A stretch of DNA of 45,404 nt from a virus. Where the stretch lies: positions 1 to 45,404 of IMG/VR virus record IMGVR_UViG_3300046168_000055. One strand, 5' to 3'. The position numbers were made by a program, and so were the translations under genes. This document shows, one piece after another, positions 38,537-45,404 of the stretch; within the stretch, counting starts at the first letter, position 1; the number at the start of each line of letters is the position of its first letter. The notes below the pieces were generated by a model, which saw nothing but the letters and a program-made list of their open reading frames with translations, searched no databases and was not told the origin of the DNA.

Positions 38537-40732
38537 TTAACCATCTATCCAAACTCTTGTGCTATGTAATGTAGGAAGTCTCGCACGGAGTCCTGCAAGT
38601 TGACCCTGTTGTGCAGGGGTTGATGTAGTAATATATGGGTCGTTGTGGACGTGACCCGACAACCAACCACACAAACTTGACAACCAGGCAGTGGTAACAT
38701 CCCCCTTTAAAACCGGGTGTCGTGTAGTAATATATGCACCTAAGTGTATTGTGGGTGATATAACCGATGTATGTGTTTTTGTATCGATTACATATCTTTG
38801 TAGACAATTCATTGTAATTTCATCATCAGTTGCAATTCCGTATTTACCCTTGGAATATGTAACAAACTCTTTTGTTTTTGCTGATATAATAATGCGTTCG
38901 GAGTTCATTATTATTTGGTTACCGTCTAATGTTGGAAGTTGTTTACCAAACATTAAATTTCCGGCGGCCTGTGATACTACTTTTTCTTCGACCTGTGCAA
39001 GTTCATCTTCGAGTGTTTTCTTTCTTGCTTCTTTTGCTTGCTTTACCGAATCATTTACTGCTTTTTTGTCTGTTAGTGTATTGAAGTCTTCTGGATGTAA
39101 CAATGCTACTGCGTTTAAGTCTGCATTTGCGATGGGTGTTCCTTGTAGTTGCTCTTTGGTTATTTCTTCTCCCGTGTGAAATGACTTTACACTTGTTGGT
39201 TCTTGTTGAGCAGGTTGGGCATTATCACTTGAACTTGGTCGGGTTGTTGTAGTTTTTGGTGTTATACCACCTGTTTGTTTCGTGGGAGAGTTTGTTGATT
39301 GTGACGAAGTTGGTGATTGTGTTGAACTTTGTGTGGAAGGTGTTTGGTTGGATGCTCTCGCCGGGACACTTCCCGTATTATTTGATGGTTGTTGTGGGGT
39401 TTGTCTTGAGGTAGTCGAGTTATCAGTGGGTAATGGTGAATCAGATTGTTGGTTTGTGTCAATATTTGCCCCAGTTGAAATACCCGATGAACCGGATGTA
39501 CCTGATGATCCCGTTGCACCCGCAGCTCCGAATGACACCCCCGAACCGAATGAAGCATAATTAATTTCTCCTGCATCTTTTGCGACATTAACCGATGCCA
39601 CGTTTGCTTTACTAAAGTTAAAGTTAGAAGAAAATGGACTTTGTTCTTTGTTTCTAAATAATCCAGTCAGTGGATCAAATCCCATTGTTGCTACTTGATC
39701 ACTTCCTTTGTTTAACGATAACCCCATTGAACCAAACGAAGCACCTGCAGCTTTTAGTTGGGCCTTCTCTTCTTCTGTTATGATTGATGTATATTGTTGC
39801 TTAAAATCTTTATCATTTTTTGCAAATGGATTTAAAATACCCTTACCACTCAAATCGTCACCAAGTGCCTTTACTTTATCTTTTGGGTTGAGGGGTCCAA
39901 ACATTTTTGATGCTTCACCGGTGAGGGTGTCTGTTAGATTAGAACCAAATTCTACTTGATTAATCCAATCACACAGATCAAATGAAAGTTTATCTAGATC
40001 AAATCCGAAATCAAACATAGCACCAAAGTTGAACTTTAAGTTTCTAAGTCTTTCGAATATTGCCATAAGAAGTGCAAGCAATTCTAGGTTTATTCCGAAC
40101 GACAACAACCATCCAAGTGACTCCTCTGTTTTCGATCCAAATTCTTTTTTCTTTTTCAAAGCACCACATATTGATTTTAATCCAAACGATGCCAGTTTAA
40201 ATATCTTAAACATAGGACTATCTTCAGAATTCATTCCAATTCCCTTAACTCCATCTACATCAATTCCGAGTGAGTTGGCTGCCGACAAAGCTCTTCCTGC
40301 TTTAGTCTTTTTTAGTAGTGTTGACTTTCCCACACTATTTGCTTTTTTTAATGCACCAACTAACCCACTTTCATATGTAGAGTTTAATGAAAAGTTACCG
40401 ACACCTATGCCCTTTGTAAATTTTGATTTTCCCGTAGAAGAATTAATAGAGTGTGTAATGTTAGAAGATGATCCGACACCAGATGAACCAACACTGCCAC
40501 CAATACTTGCACCAACTCCCGATGAAGATGAAACACCCTGTACATTTACAATCTTAGACGCATTTGCTGGTCCCATTTTGCCAAGCCTATCACCCACAAG
40601 TTTTCCGTCTTCTTCTCCGATTGCAGTTCCCATGCTTGCACCCATTGATCCAGACCAATTCCCTTTTGCGGCCTGTGAAGCAGCTGCACTTGGACCTGTT
40701 GATCCCGTGCTTGATTTGTTCATTGCATTCAT
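38537..40732 (-). CDS. gp5: baseplate spike/hub protein, C-terminal part
   Basis: The 731-residue frame has a Gly/Ser-rich start, a hydrophobic helix (SFGINLELLALLMAIFERLR) and long Ser/Thr/Gln low-complexity. It ends in a beta-helix-like spike (QIIMNSERIIISAKTKEFVT, ISPTIHLGAYITTRHPVLKG) closing with GQLAGLRARLPTLHS, a tail typical of phage spike proteins. ATG 40732 has no Shine-Dalgarno. The same frame is open further upstream to about 40960, encoding GGGGGGGSQQKKKSNPAS and then VPPSPTQKGQVSPGP. This shows it is the continuation of the gene at 40875-41849. A +1 shift at 40941-40949 gives one protein of about 1103 residues. Confidence 0.8.
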   Translation of the reverse strand: MNAMNKSSTGSTGPSAAASQAAKGNWSGSMGASMGTAIGEEDGKLVGDRLGKMGPANASKIVNVQGVSSSSGVGASIGGSVGSSGVGSSSNITHSINSSTGKSKFTKGIGVGNFSLNSTYESGLVGALKKANSVGKSTLLKKTKAGRALSAANSLGIDVDGVKGIGMNSEDSPMFKIFKLASFGLKSICGALKKKKEFGSKTEESLGWLLSFGINLELLALLMAIFERLRNLKFNFGAMFDFGFDLDKLSFDLCDWINQVEFGSNLTDTLTGEASKMFGPLNPKDKVKALGDDLSGKGILNPFAKNDKDFKQQYTSIITEEEKAQLKAAGASFGSMGLSLNKGSDQVATMGFDPLTGLFRNKEQSPFSSNFNFSKANVASVNVAKDAGEINYASFGSGVSFGAAGATGSSGTSGSSGISTGANIDTNQQSDSPLPTDNSTTSRQTPQQPSNNTGSVPARASNQTPSTQSSTQSPTSSQSTNSPTKQTGGITPKTTTTRPSSSDNAQPAQQEPTSVKSFHTGEEITKEQLQGTPIANADLNAVALLHPEDFNTLTDKKAVNDSVKQAKEARKKTLEDELAQVEEKVVSQAAGNLMFGKQLPTLDGNQIIMNSERIIISAKTKEFVTYSKGKYGIATDDEITMNCLQRYVIDTKTHTSVISPTIHLGAYITTRHPVLKGDVTTAWLSSLCGWLSGHVHNDPYITTSTPAQQGQLAGLRARLPTLHSTRVWIDG

Positions 40733-40874
40733 AGGACCCGGAGAAACTTGACCTTTTTGGGTTGGACTTGGTGGAACAGCTGCTGACGAAGGAACATTCC
40801 CTGTTCCAACTGACGAGTTTGCTACTTTAGCAAGACCACCAAAGTTGCTTGGTTCTTTTTTTACAGCTGATTTT

Positions 40875-41849
40875 TTAACCGCAGGTTGTGATGCTGGATT
40901 TGATTTCTTTTTTTGCTGAGAACCCCCACCACCCCCACCACCAGGGGCCTGATAAGGTTGGTATAAACTTGGAAACAGTTTTTCCGGATGTTATATGTAT
41001 AGAAGAACCATCTGCGTTGATATCTTCTAAAAGTGTGTGAGAGTATATTCCCTCTTTTCCGTATTTTACTCTTTGTCTATTTCTGATTAAGATTTGAGGG
41101 TTTCCGAGGTTTCCTCCGTAATCATCTCCATTTCCTTGGTTGGTACCTGCATCGATAGTTGGGTTATCTTCATAGCACCCAAATCTAATACTATTTCCAA
41201 ACCTACTTTCAATTATAGTGTCACCCTCAAAGTGACGGAGTGGTCGCACACGGTTGTTTGCTTTGAAATATTTCCCCAAGTATTCTCCAAATTCATTTGG
41301 ACCCGAACCTAAATTTGACGGATTTCTTGCACCCACAAGGTTTGGGCAATTCTTTTTTGTAAGTTTGTTGTTTGCTCCGTATCTTGGTTCTGTTCTAAAA
41401 TCTGCCGAATTATTCAAAAAGTTTCTTGAATTTATTCTTCGTGTATAATACACATTGTTTAAGTATTTTACGATAACTACATTTTCATTAACAAGTGGGA
41501 ACTCTTTTATTCCAGTTTCAAGTGGCAACACCCAAGATAACTCTGCCATCGGTGCTTTGTTTTGACTAAATAGTGCTCTTGCTTTTATTCTTCCAATCCA
41601 AGAGTAATCTGGGTCTTCTTTGTTATTATATCCACCCGGCCACTCAGAGTCTATTATTTTTGGGCATTTCTTTTTATCTTTGAATTGCGGATGATTTTCG
41701 TCTCTAATTACATCAAGCACAACTGCCGGTTCAAGTTCATAGAATTGGGCTGTGTCTGGTGAGGAGGCGAACATTTTCCTCTGAGTCATCAGATGGTTTG
41801 TACTCAACTCTTTGGTGACAGACTTTTTTGTAAAGTTAGTATATGCCAT
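40875..41849 (-). CDS. gp5: baseplate hub/spike protein gp5-like, N-terminal OB-fold part
   Basis: The 324-residue frame starts MAYTNFTKKSVTKELSTNHL. It contains an OB-fold-like region (YSWIGRIKARALFSQNKAPM, AELSWVLPL, PLVNENVVIVKYLNNVYYTR), as in gp5/VgrG-type spike proteins. The frame's last 25 residues read WWWGWWGFSAKKEIKSS, an implausible ending that turns into a poly-Gly linker one frame over. No lysozyme domain like that of T4 gp5 was seen. ATG 41849 has AGGG upstream. It is read together with 38537-40732 as one gene. Confidence 0.8.
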   Translation of the reverse strand: MAYTNFTKKSVTKELSTNHLMTQRKMFASSPDTAQFYELEPAVVLDVIRDENHPQFKDKKKCPKIIDSEWPGGYNNKEDPDYSWIGRIKARALFSQNKAPMAELSWVLPLETGIKEFPLVNENVVIVKYLNNVYYTRRINSRNFLNNSADFRTEPRYGANNKLTKKNCPNLVGARNPSNLGSGPNEFGEYLGKYFKANNRVRPLRHFEGDTIIESRFGNSIRFGCYEDNPTIDAGTNQGNGDDYGGNLGNPQILIRNRQRVKYGKEGIYSHTLLEDINADGSSIHITSGKTVSKFIPTLSGPWWWGWWGFSAKKEIKSSITTCG

Positions 41850-41854
41850 TAACC

Positions 41855-42256
41855 CTATTCCTCAACTACAGTTTCTTCAATCTTTTTTTCTATAAGTTTT
41901 TCTTGTTGTTCTAAATCGTCAAGTTCTTTTTTTACATTATTTAAGAGTTCTTCTTTTTCCGATTCGGACAAACCCCCACCACCCGATCCGTCATCTGATG
42001 AACCACTTGTTCCTGCTATGAATCTTTGCAACACTGCTGATAATTTTACAAGTTGATCATCGTTTTTGATACCGACATCAATGTAGTCTTTAATCATAGG
42101 TGCAATTACCGTAGCAGAACCGACATCTTTAACCATCTCACGCAAATCTTTTATGAGTTGGTTGATTTGATCTTTTTTGTGATTAGAGTTAAAGTAAATG
42201 TCCTTTACAAGTGATGAAAAGGTTTTTCCTTTGAATATTTCTACGTCAGATTCCAT
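41855..42256 (-). CDS. hypothetical helical protein before the hub gene
   Basis: The 133-residue protein has an N-terminal helical part (KTFSSLVKDIYFNSNHKKDQ, INQLIKDLREMVKDVG), a Ser/Gly linker (GTSGSSDDGSGGGGL) and an acidic coiled-coil end (NNVKKELDDLEQQEKLIEKK). No membrane segment. The stop lies five bases before the hub ATG. The leader before ATG 42256 is pure AT (TATATTTATATTT) without a Shine-Dalgarno. The family looks like one found in the same place in other marine T4-like phages, by memory only; function unknown. Confidence 0.75.
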   Translation of the reverse strand: MESDVEIFKGKTFSSLVKDIYFNSNHKKDQINQLIKDLREMVKDVGSATVIAPMIKDYIDVGIKNDDQLVKLSAVLQRFIAGTSGSSDDGSGGGGLSESEKEELLNNVKKELDDLEQQEKLIEKKIEETVVEE

Positions 42257-42298
42257 AAATATAAATATAAATGTATATATTTTTTATGGTTTATATAA

Positions 42299-43093
42299 TC
42301 AGTCTATATCAATATATCCGTGTTTTAAGTAAGAACGGGTCAACTGTGCCTGTACATCCTTCATCTTATTAACAACCTTAGTTATGTTTTGAGTTTTACA
42401 ATCGGTCATTTCACGTATATACAAATACAAAGCCTTCTTATTAAAGTTTTCAATACTATCGCACCTTCTGAATATTTCTATTACTGCTCCTGCTATCTGT
42501 AACTCTTGTTGTTTCTTGAATAAACGTGGGAGGTTTTTATCATAATATTCGATCATCAATGTGACGAATTCGTTTAATTCTTTTCGTTTTGTTTCATTCT
42601 TTGGGTTGATTGTAAGTTCTTTTTTTTCGTAAATAATTTCTTCATCATCAACACTTTCGTGTCTTTTAAATTTTTTGTAGTTGCCATTATTGTATAAAAT
42701 GAGGAAATTTTTAGCAATTATACTGAAGTAGGAGAATGCTTTTCCGTTACCTTGTTTGTATTTGTGTATGTTACTAACCAAGTTGCTCACTACTTCTTTT
42801 TGAACTTCTTCGTGACTACATTGAAAGTAAGAAAACTTAAAGGTGTTTAATATATTTTCAGCAAGTTTGTCAAACGGATAACTTATTCGTTCATTATATA
42901 ATTTATTACGTTCTATCATATCTTCTGAACTATTATACTCTACAATTGCGTCTTCTGTATCTTGTGTGAAGTATTGCTTTTTATTTTTTGACCTTGGCTT
43001 TCTTCTTTTTTTAAGTACAGTTTCAACTTTAGTTTCAGTTTTAGTTTTATCTACTGTATTGGTTTCTTTTTGTTTTTTCTTTTTTGAAATCAT
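42299..43093 (-). CDS. gp55: late-transcription sigma factor gp55-like
   Basis: The 264-residue protein directs host RNA polymerase to late promoters. After a Lys-rich start of about 45 residues, it has EDAIVEYNSSEDMIERNKLY. The sigma region 2-like stretch follows: LAENILNTFKFSYFQCSHEE, VQKEVVSNLVSNIHKYKQGN and GKAFSYFSIIAKNFLILYNN, the strongest signature of the gp55 family. T4 gp55 is 185 residues; the extra length is at both ends. The start overlaps the stop of the upstream small membrane protein (ATGA). It is probably the regulator of the CTAAATA/TATAAATA boxes in this window. Confidence 0.88.
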   Translation of the reverse strand: MISKKKKQKETNTVDKTKTETKVETVLKKRRKPRSKNKKQYFTQDTEDAIVEYNSSEDMIERNKLYNERISYPFDKLAENILNTFKFSYFQCSHEEVQKEVVSNLVSNIHKYKQGNGKAFSYFSIIAKNFLILYNNGNYKKFKRHESVDDEEIIYEKKELTINPKNETKRKELNEFVTLMIEYYDKNLPRLFKKQQELQIAGAVIEIFRRCDSIENFNKKALYLYIREMTDCKTQNITKVVNKMKDVQAQLTRSYLKHGYIDID

Positions 43094-43344
43094 TCGTCTT
43101 CTACCTTTTCGTTTAAGTTCTGTATTAATTCATTTATTTCTTCGAAAGTCGCACCGACCTCGTCATCTTTTTCAAACATTTGGTTTGTGTCAAGTTTTCT
43201 CCAGTTTGTTTTCACGTCTAACAAGTTCTGTCGAGTTTGTACAATCCACCCCTCGTATAATGAGTTTTTTACATACAGGTTTCGTATGATGTATCCAGTC
43301 ACCAATAAAAGAACGCATAAAAATATGATTATATATATGTACAT
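43090..43344 (-). CDS. small membrane protein upstream of gp55
   Basis: The 84-residue protein has one N-terminal membrane segment (IYIIIFLCVLLLVTGYIIR). A short soluble part follows (SLYEGWIVQTRQNLLDV, MFEKDDEVGATFEEINELI). The topology suggests a type II-like anchor with a helical soluble domain. I recall similar small proteins in marine T4-like phages but no function. ATG 43344 has only a weak GGAA upstream. A sigma70-like promoter candidate lies just before it. Confidence 0.78.
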   Translation of the reverse strand: MYIYIIIFLCVLLLVTGYIIRNLYVKNSLYEGWIVQTRQNLLDVKTNWRKLDTNQMFEKDDEVGATFEEINELIQNLNEKVEDE

Positions 43345-43353
43345 ATTCCATAA

Positions 43354-43382
43354 AATAAAACACTAAAATCACTAAAAGTCAA
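43354..43382 (-). promoter_or_regulatory. candidate sigma70-like promoter before the gp55 operon
   Basis: On the minus strand TTGACT (43382-43377) and TTTATT (43359-43354) are spaced by 17 bases, directly before ATG 43344. The -35 is the same TTGACTTTTA string as before the resolvase gene. A 7-bp inverted repeat (AAGTCAA/TTGACTT, 43376-43404) overlaps it. gp55 would need to be made before late genes, so a host-type promoter is logical. Confidence 0.35.
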
Positions 43383-43406
43383 GAACTTATTAAAACATTG
43401 ACTTAA

Positions 43407-44022
43407 TTAGTCGTTTGATTTATCGTCTGTTGGAATATTACCAAGTGTACTATTTGGGATATATCCTTTGGAGTTTTTGTATATTTTTTTTGCAAAATAT
43501 TTATCGTGTGCTTCCATTGAGGACGGTTTCCAGGGAACATAATATGGTCCTCTTGTTGATGATTCGGGTGTTTCTGATGTGTCATACATAGGAGTTGATA
43601 AAACATTATCGTCTTCTTTCTTTACTTGCTTTTCAAACGGTCGTTTAACAGAAATTGGTGTTGGAGTTGGTGTTGGTGTTTCTTCGGGAGTTGGTGTTGG
43701 TGTTGGTGTTGGAGTCGGTGTTTCTTCGGGAGTTGGTGTTGGTGTTGGTGTTGGAGTCGGTGTTTCTTCGGGAGTTGGTGTTGGAGTTGGTGTTGGAGTT
43801 GGTGTTTCCTCGGGAGTTGGTGTTGGAGTTAGTGTTGGAGTTGGTGTTTCTTCGGGAGTCGGAGTCGGAGTTGGTGTTGGGGTTGGTGTTTCCTCGGGAG
43901 TTGGTGTTGGAGTTAGAGTTGGGGTTGGTGTTTCTAATAAAACAACAACCTCGTCTTCTTCAAAGTCACCTTCTTTTTGTAACTTATCAGCAAATGGTAA
44001 ATTATCTATCCAATTTTTTTTT
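43407..44022 (-). CDS. Thr-Pro repeat tail, C-terminal continuation of the membrane coiled-coil protein
   Basis: The frame is open from the poly-A run near 44020 to the stop at 43407, about 200 codons. I find no ATG, GTG or TTG before 43589, so it cannot start on its own in full. It encodes [20 protein letters not shown], the 14-residue (TP)6EE repeats, then [17 protein letters not shown] and [20 protein letters not shown] to the end. It joins the 44006-44986 frame by a -1 shift on ten A residues. ATG 43589 could give only a 60-residue tail. The repeats would form a stiff polyproline-type stalk. Confidence 0.65.
43681..43932 (-). repeat. 42-bp minisatellite, six copies, encoding (TP)6EE
   Basis: Six head-to-tail units start TCTTCGGGAG or TCCTCGGGAG on the plus strand, at 43681, 43723, 43765, 43807, 43849 and 43891. 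A partial unit precedes them. Units 1 and 2 are identical; the others differ by a few substitutions. Each is 14 codons, so gain or loss keeps the frame. The minus strand encodes alternating Thr-Pro with a Glu-Glu pair per unit. Confidence 0.92.
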
Positions 44023-44986
44023 TCGGTAACTCTTCTCCAAGAGTCATTCTTCCACCTACCATAATATTGTAAGCAAGCACAAGTGCAACTGCCACAGGAT
44101 CAAAAACTAAAACAATAACGATAATAAACCACTTAACAACCTGATCAACTGGCATACCAAACGACTCTGCAATGAAACGAAAACTTCCTATGTCAGTTGC
44201 ACGAATTCCCTCTTTTTCTTTTAATATCTCTGCTTGGTTAGACTTGATCTTGGTATATTTGTCTTCAATGACTGATACATTATCTAAATCATTTGTTGTA
44301 TCACGAAGACCATTTACCTTTTCCACAAATTTATCATATTCTGATGTAATCTCTTCATCTATTTTTGCAAGTGATTCGTTGTATCGTTTTGTTGCGGATG
44401 TTTCTTCTTCTGAAATAGATGATAGTGAAGATGCGATAGAATCTCGTTCTGGTTGTTGTGCTATCTTTAATTCTTCGAGTTTCTTTTTGTTGCTTGAAAA
44501 TAATCCACCACCCTTTGATTCAATTGCAGTTTTTGCGGCGTCTAATGTAGATAAACGATCAAGTAATTGTTGTCTGCGAGTAGTTCTTGCTTCCGTATCT
44601 GATTTATTGCGTGTTGATAAAGCATCTTGTCTTGCTCTTCTGTCTGCAACATAATCGTCATAAATTTTTTGAAATCCTGCAATCGTTTCCGTCTTTTTGT
44701 CTTCAACGGTTACATCTGTGTTTTGTAGTGTCTTGATTTCGGTTTCTATTACAACTATCTCTTTATTTAATGTTTCAATGTTACTTTCGTGCATTTCGAC
44801 CCTTGAACGAGTGTCATCATAAGCATCACTTAAAAATCCATAAATACCAAGAGACGTTATTCCTATCAGAACAACAACTGCTATTGTGCAGTACCACTTC
44901 AACATTCTTGGAATTCTTTCCCAATAACGATATAAAAAAGAAGTCATAGCAAGTTTACCTGCTTCTAAAACACCCGCCATTACCAT
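44006..44986 (-). CDS. membrane coiled-coil protein, main part
   Basis: The 326-residue frame has a membrane segment at about 30-52 ([20 protein letters not shown]). A long charged coiled coil follows ([20 protein letters not shown] through residue 260), with a second membrane segment near the end ([20 protein letters not shown]). The family appears in marine T4-like phages as an unannotated membrane protein. The first residues ([20 protein letters not shown]) look like the middle of a domain, and ATG 44986 has no Shine-Dalgarno. The true start is probably ATG 45105 through a frameshift. The end (LPKKKIG) runs into ten A residues, where a -1 shift would add the Thr-Pro tail. Possible roles include envelope interaction or lysis control. 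Confidence 0.75.
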   Translation of the reverse strand: MVMAGVLEAGKLAMTSFLYRYWERIPRMLKWYCTIAVVVLIGITSLGIYGFLSDAYDDTRSRVEMHESNIETLNKEIVVIETEIKTLQNTDVTVEDKKTETIAGFQKIYDDYVADRRARQDALSTRNKSDTEARTTRRQQLLDRLSTLDAAKTAIESKGGGLFSSNKKKLEELKIAQQPERDSIASSLSSISEEETSATKRYNESLAKIDEEITSEYDKFVEKVNGLRDTTNDLDNVSVIEDKYTKIKSNQAEILKEKEGIRATDIGSFRFIAESFGMPVDQVVKWFIIVIVLVFDPVAVALVLAYNIMVGGRMTLGEELPKKKIG

Positions 44987-45105
44987 AGCTGCGATAGCTG
45001 CACTGCACCTGCGAATAATAAACCAATACCACGAACAGAAAAGAAAGCAGCCGTTCCTGCTACTGCGAGTGCCAATCCCCCAATGATTGCAGTAAATAAT
45101 CTCAT
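44980..45105 (-). CDS. N-terminal membrane segment of the coiled-coil protein
   Basis: ATG 45105 has a strong AAGGAG (45118-45123) and starts MRLFTAIIGGLALAVAGTAA, followed by FFSVRGIGLLFAGA, a membrane hairpin-like start. The frame then ends QLSQLW, while the neighbouring frame continues [19 protein letters not shown]. One missing base near 45002-45008 explains this. Translated as read, it is a 41-residue membrane peptide whose stop lies beside further ATGs (TAATG), so re-initiation could also couple the two. I favour one gene of about 565 residues spanning 43407-45105. Confidence 0.6.
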   Translation of the reverse strand: MRLFTAIIGGLALAVAGTAAFFSVRGIGLLFAGAVQLSQLW

Positions 45106-45178
45106 ACTAATACATATCTCCTTGTTTTATTTTCCCAATCACCACGTTATATGTATAAATATAATATAGTTATAAAAA

Positions 45179-45203
45179 AAGAGGGTAAATTTTTTACCCT
45201 CTT
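45179..45203 (-). terminator. strong rho-independent terminator after the hsp20 gene
   Basis: A perfect 11-bp inverted repeat (AAGAGGGTAAA, TTT loop, TTTACCCTCTT) is followed on the minus strand by a run of T residues and TATA. It lies 28 bases after the Hsp20 stop codon and ends that transcript before the next gene. It is near-symmetric but has its longer T tract in the minus direction. Confidence 0.88.
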
Positions 45204-45230
45204 AAAATATTAAAGTATTTTGGTTAAATG

Positions 45231-45404
45231 TTAAAGAATTTTTACCTTCTTTGCTTTTGTTTCAATTACTTCTTTTTTTGGAATAGTTACATTAAGAATT
45301 CCATTGTCAAACTTTGCGGAAATCTTATTTACATTTAGTGTTGCATCATCGACCTTAAACGATCTTTTAAACGAAGACCTCTTGAGTTCCTTATATACAT
45401 ACTT
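45231..45404 (-). CDS. hsp20: small heat-shock protein Hsp20, 5' end outside the window
   Basis: The last 57 codons are visible. They encode the end of an alpha-crystallin domain: KRSFKVDDATLNVNKISAKF, then DNGILNVTIPKK, the conserved NGxLxxxxPK signature, and a C-terminal KVKIL (I-x-I/V-like anchor motif). Hsp20 holds unfolding proteins in soluble form; phage versions are common in marine T4-like phages and may help virion protein folding. It is followed by a strong terminator. The start and N-terminal region lie outside the window. Confidence 0.88.
   Translation of the reverse strand, partial: KYVYKELKRSSFKRSFKVDDATLNVNKISAKFDNGILNVTIPKKEVIETKAKKVKIL

Noticed and set aside
39262-39588. His/Gln-rich minus-strand frame inside the spike gene
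   Set aside because: It overlaps the spike coding frame throughout; the composition is a by-product of the Ser/Thr/Gln low-complexity region, and no separate ribosome binding site is seen.
40029-40751. 240-residue plus-strand frame
   Set aside because: Antisense to the Gly/Ser-rich spike region; no start signal and no recognisable domain.
42255-42275. TATAAATA on the plus strand (also near 16078 and 45152)
   Set aside because: It points away from all genes; no plus-strand gene follows. AT-rich gaps produce this string easily.
43579-44064. Plus-strand frame encoding long Gly-Val repeats
   Set aside because: It is the antisense of the minus-strand Thr-Pro repeat (42-bp units have no stop in several frames). 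There is no ribosome binding site and all other genes are on the minus strand.

Overview
The window is AT-rich, almost fully coding DNA from a large contractile-tailed phage of the T4-like type. All genes lie on the minus strand, so transcription runs from the right edge to the left. The assignment rests on recognisable T4-type proteins: large terminase (TerL), baseplate wedge gp6 and gp25, a gp5-like hub/spike, late sigma factor gp55, gp46/gp47 (Rad50/Mre11) recombination proteins, a DnaG-type primase and a RuvC-like resolvase. Gene content (Hsp20, long tail adhesins, CTAAATA-type late promoter boxes) recalls marine T4-like phages. The host cannot be read from the sequence.

Layout in transcription order, right to left. 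(1) 45.4-42.3 kb: the end of an Hsp20 gene, a strong terminator, a membrane coiled-coil protein with a Thr-Pro repeat tail (split by apparent frameshifts), a small membrane protein and gp55. (2) 42.3-33.7 kb: baseplate block with the hub/spike protein (split by one apparent frameshift), gp25, gp6, a DNRLRE-like protein and an acidic protein. (3) 33.7-15.4 kb: a 3416-residue tail protein followed by adhesin-like proteins carrying LamG, FG-GAP propeller and dockerin-like modules. (4) 15.4-9.7 kb: replication and recombination block with the RuvC-like resolvase, primase and Mre11-Rad50. Here a glycosyltransferase gene sits inside the Mre11 coding sequence. The catalytic half of Mre11 is a separate protein, and the C-terminal half is fused to Rad50. 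(5) 9.7-2.5 kb: poorly known genes around a P-loop kinase and a very unusual protein joining an Ntn-hydrolase-like domain, an NMNAT-like nucleotidyltransferase and a ligase-type nucleotidyltransferase (also split by one apparent frameshift). (6) 2.5-0 kb: a heavily frame-broken gene, a terminator, a late-promoter box, TerL and the start of a lipoprotein.

The most notable biology is the Mre11-Rad50 gene split by a glycosyltransferase cassette with overlapping start and stop codons at both joints. The second theme is that four otherwise well-formed reading frames break by a single base, several at homopolymers, while one 600-bp gene is shredded. Very long neighbouring frames, including one of 10.25 kb, are intact. 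Whether the breaks are recoding, transcriptional slippage, mutation or assembly error cannot be decided from one sequence. No tRNA gene, CRISPR array or insertion sequence was recognised, and no stretch above 300 bases lacks a coding frame.
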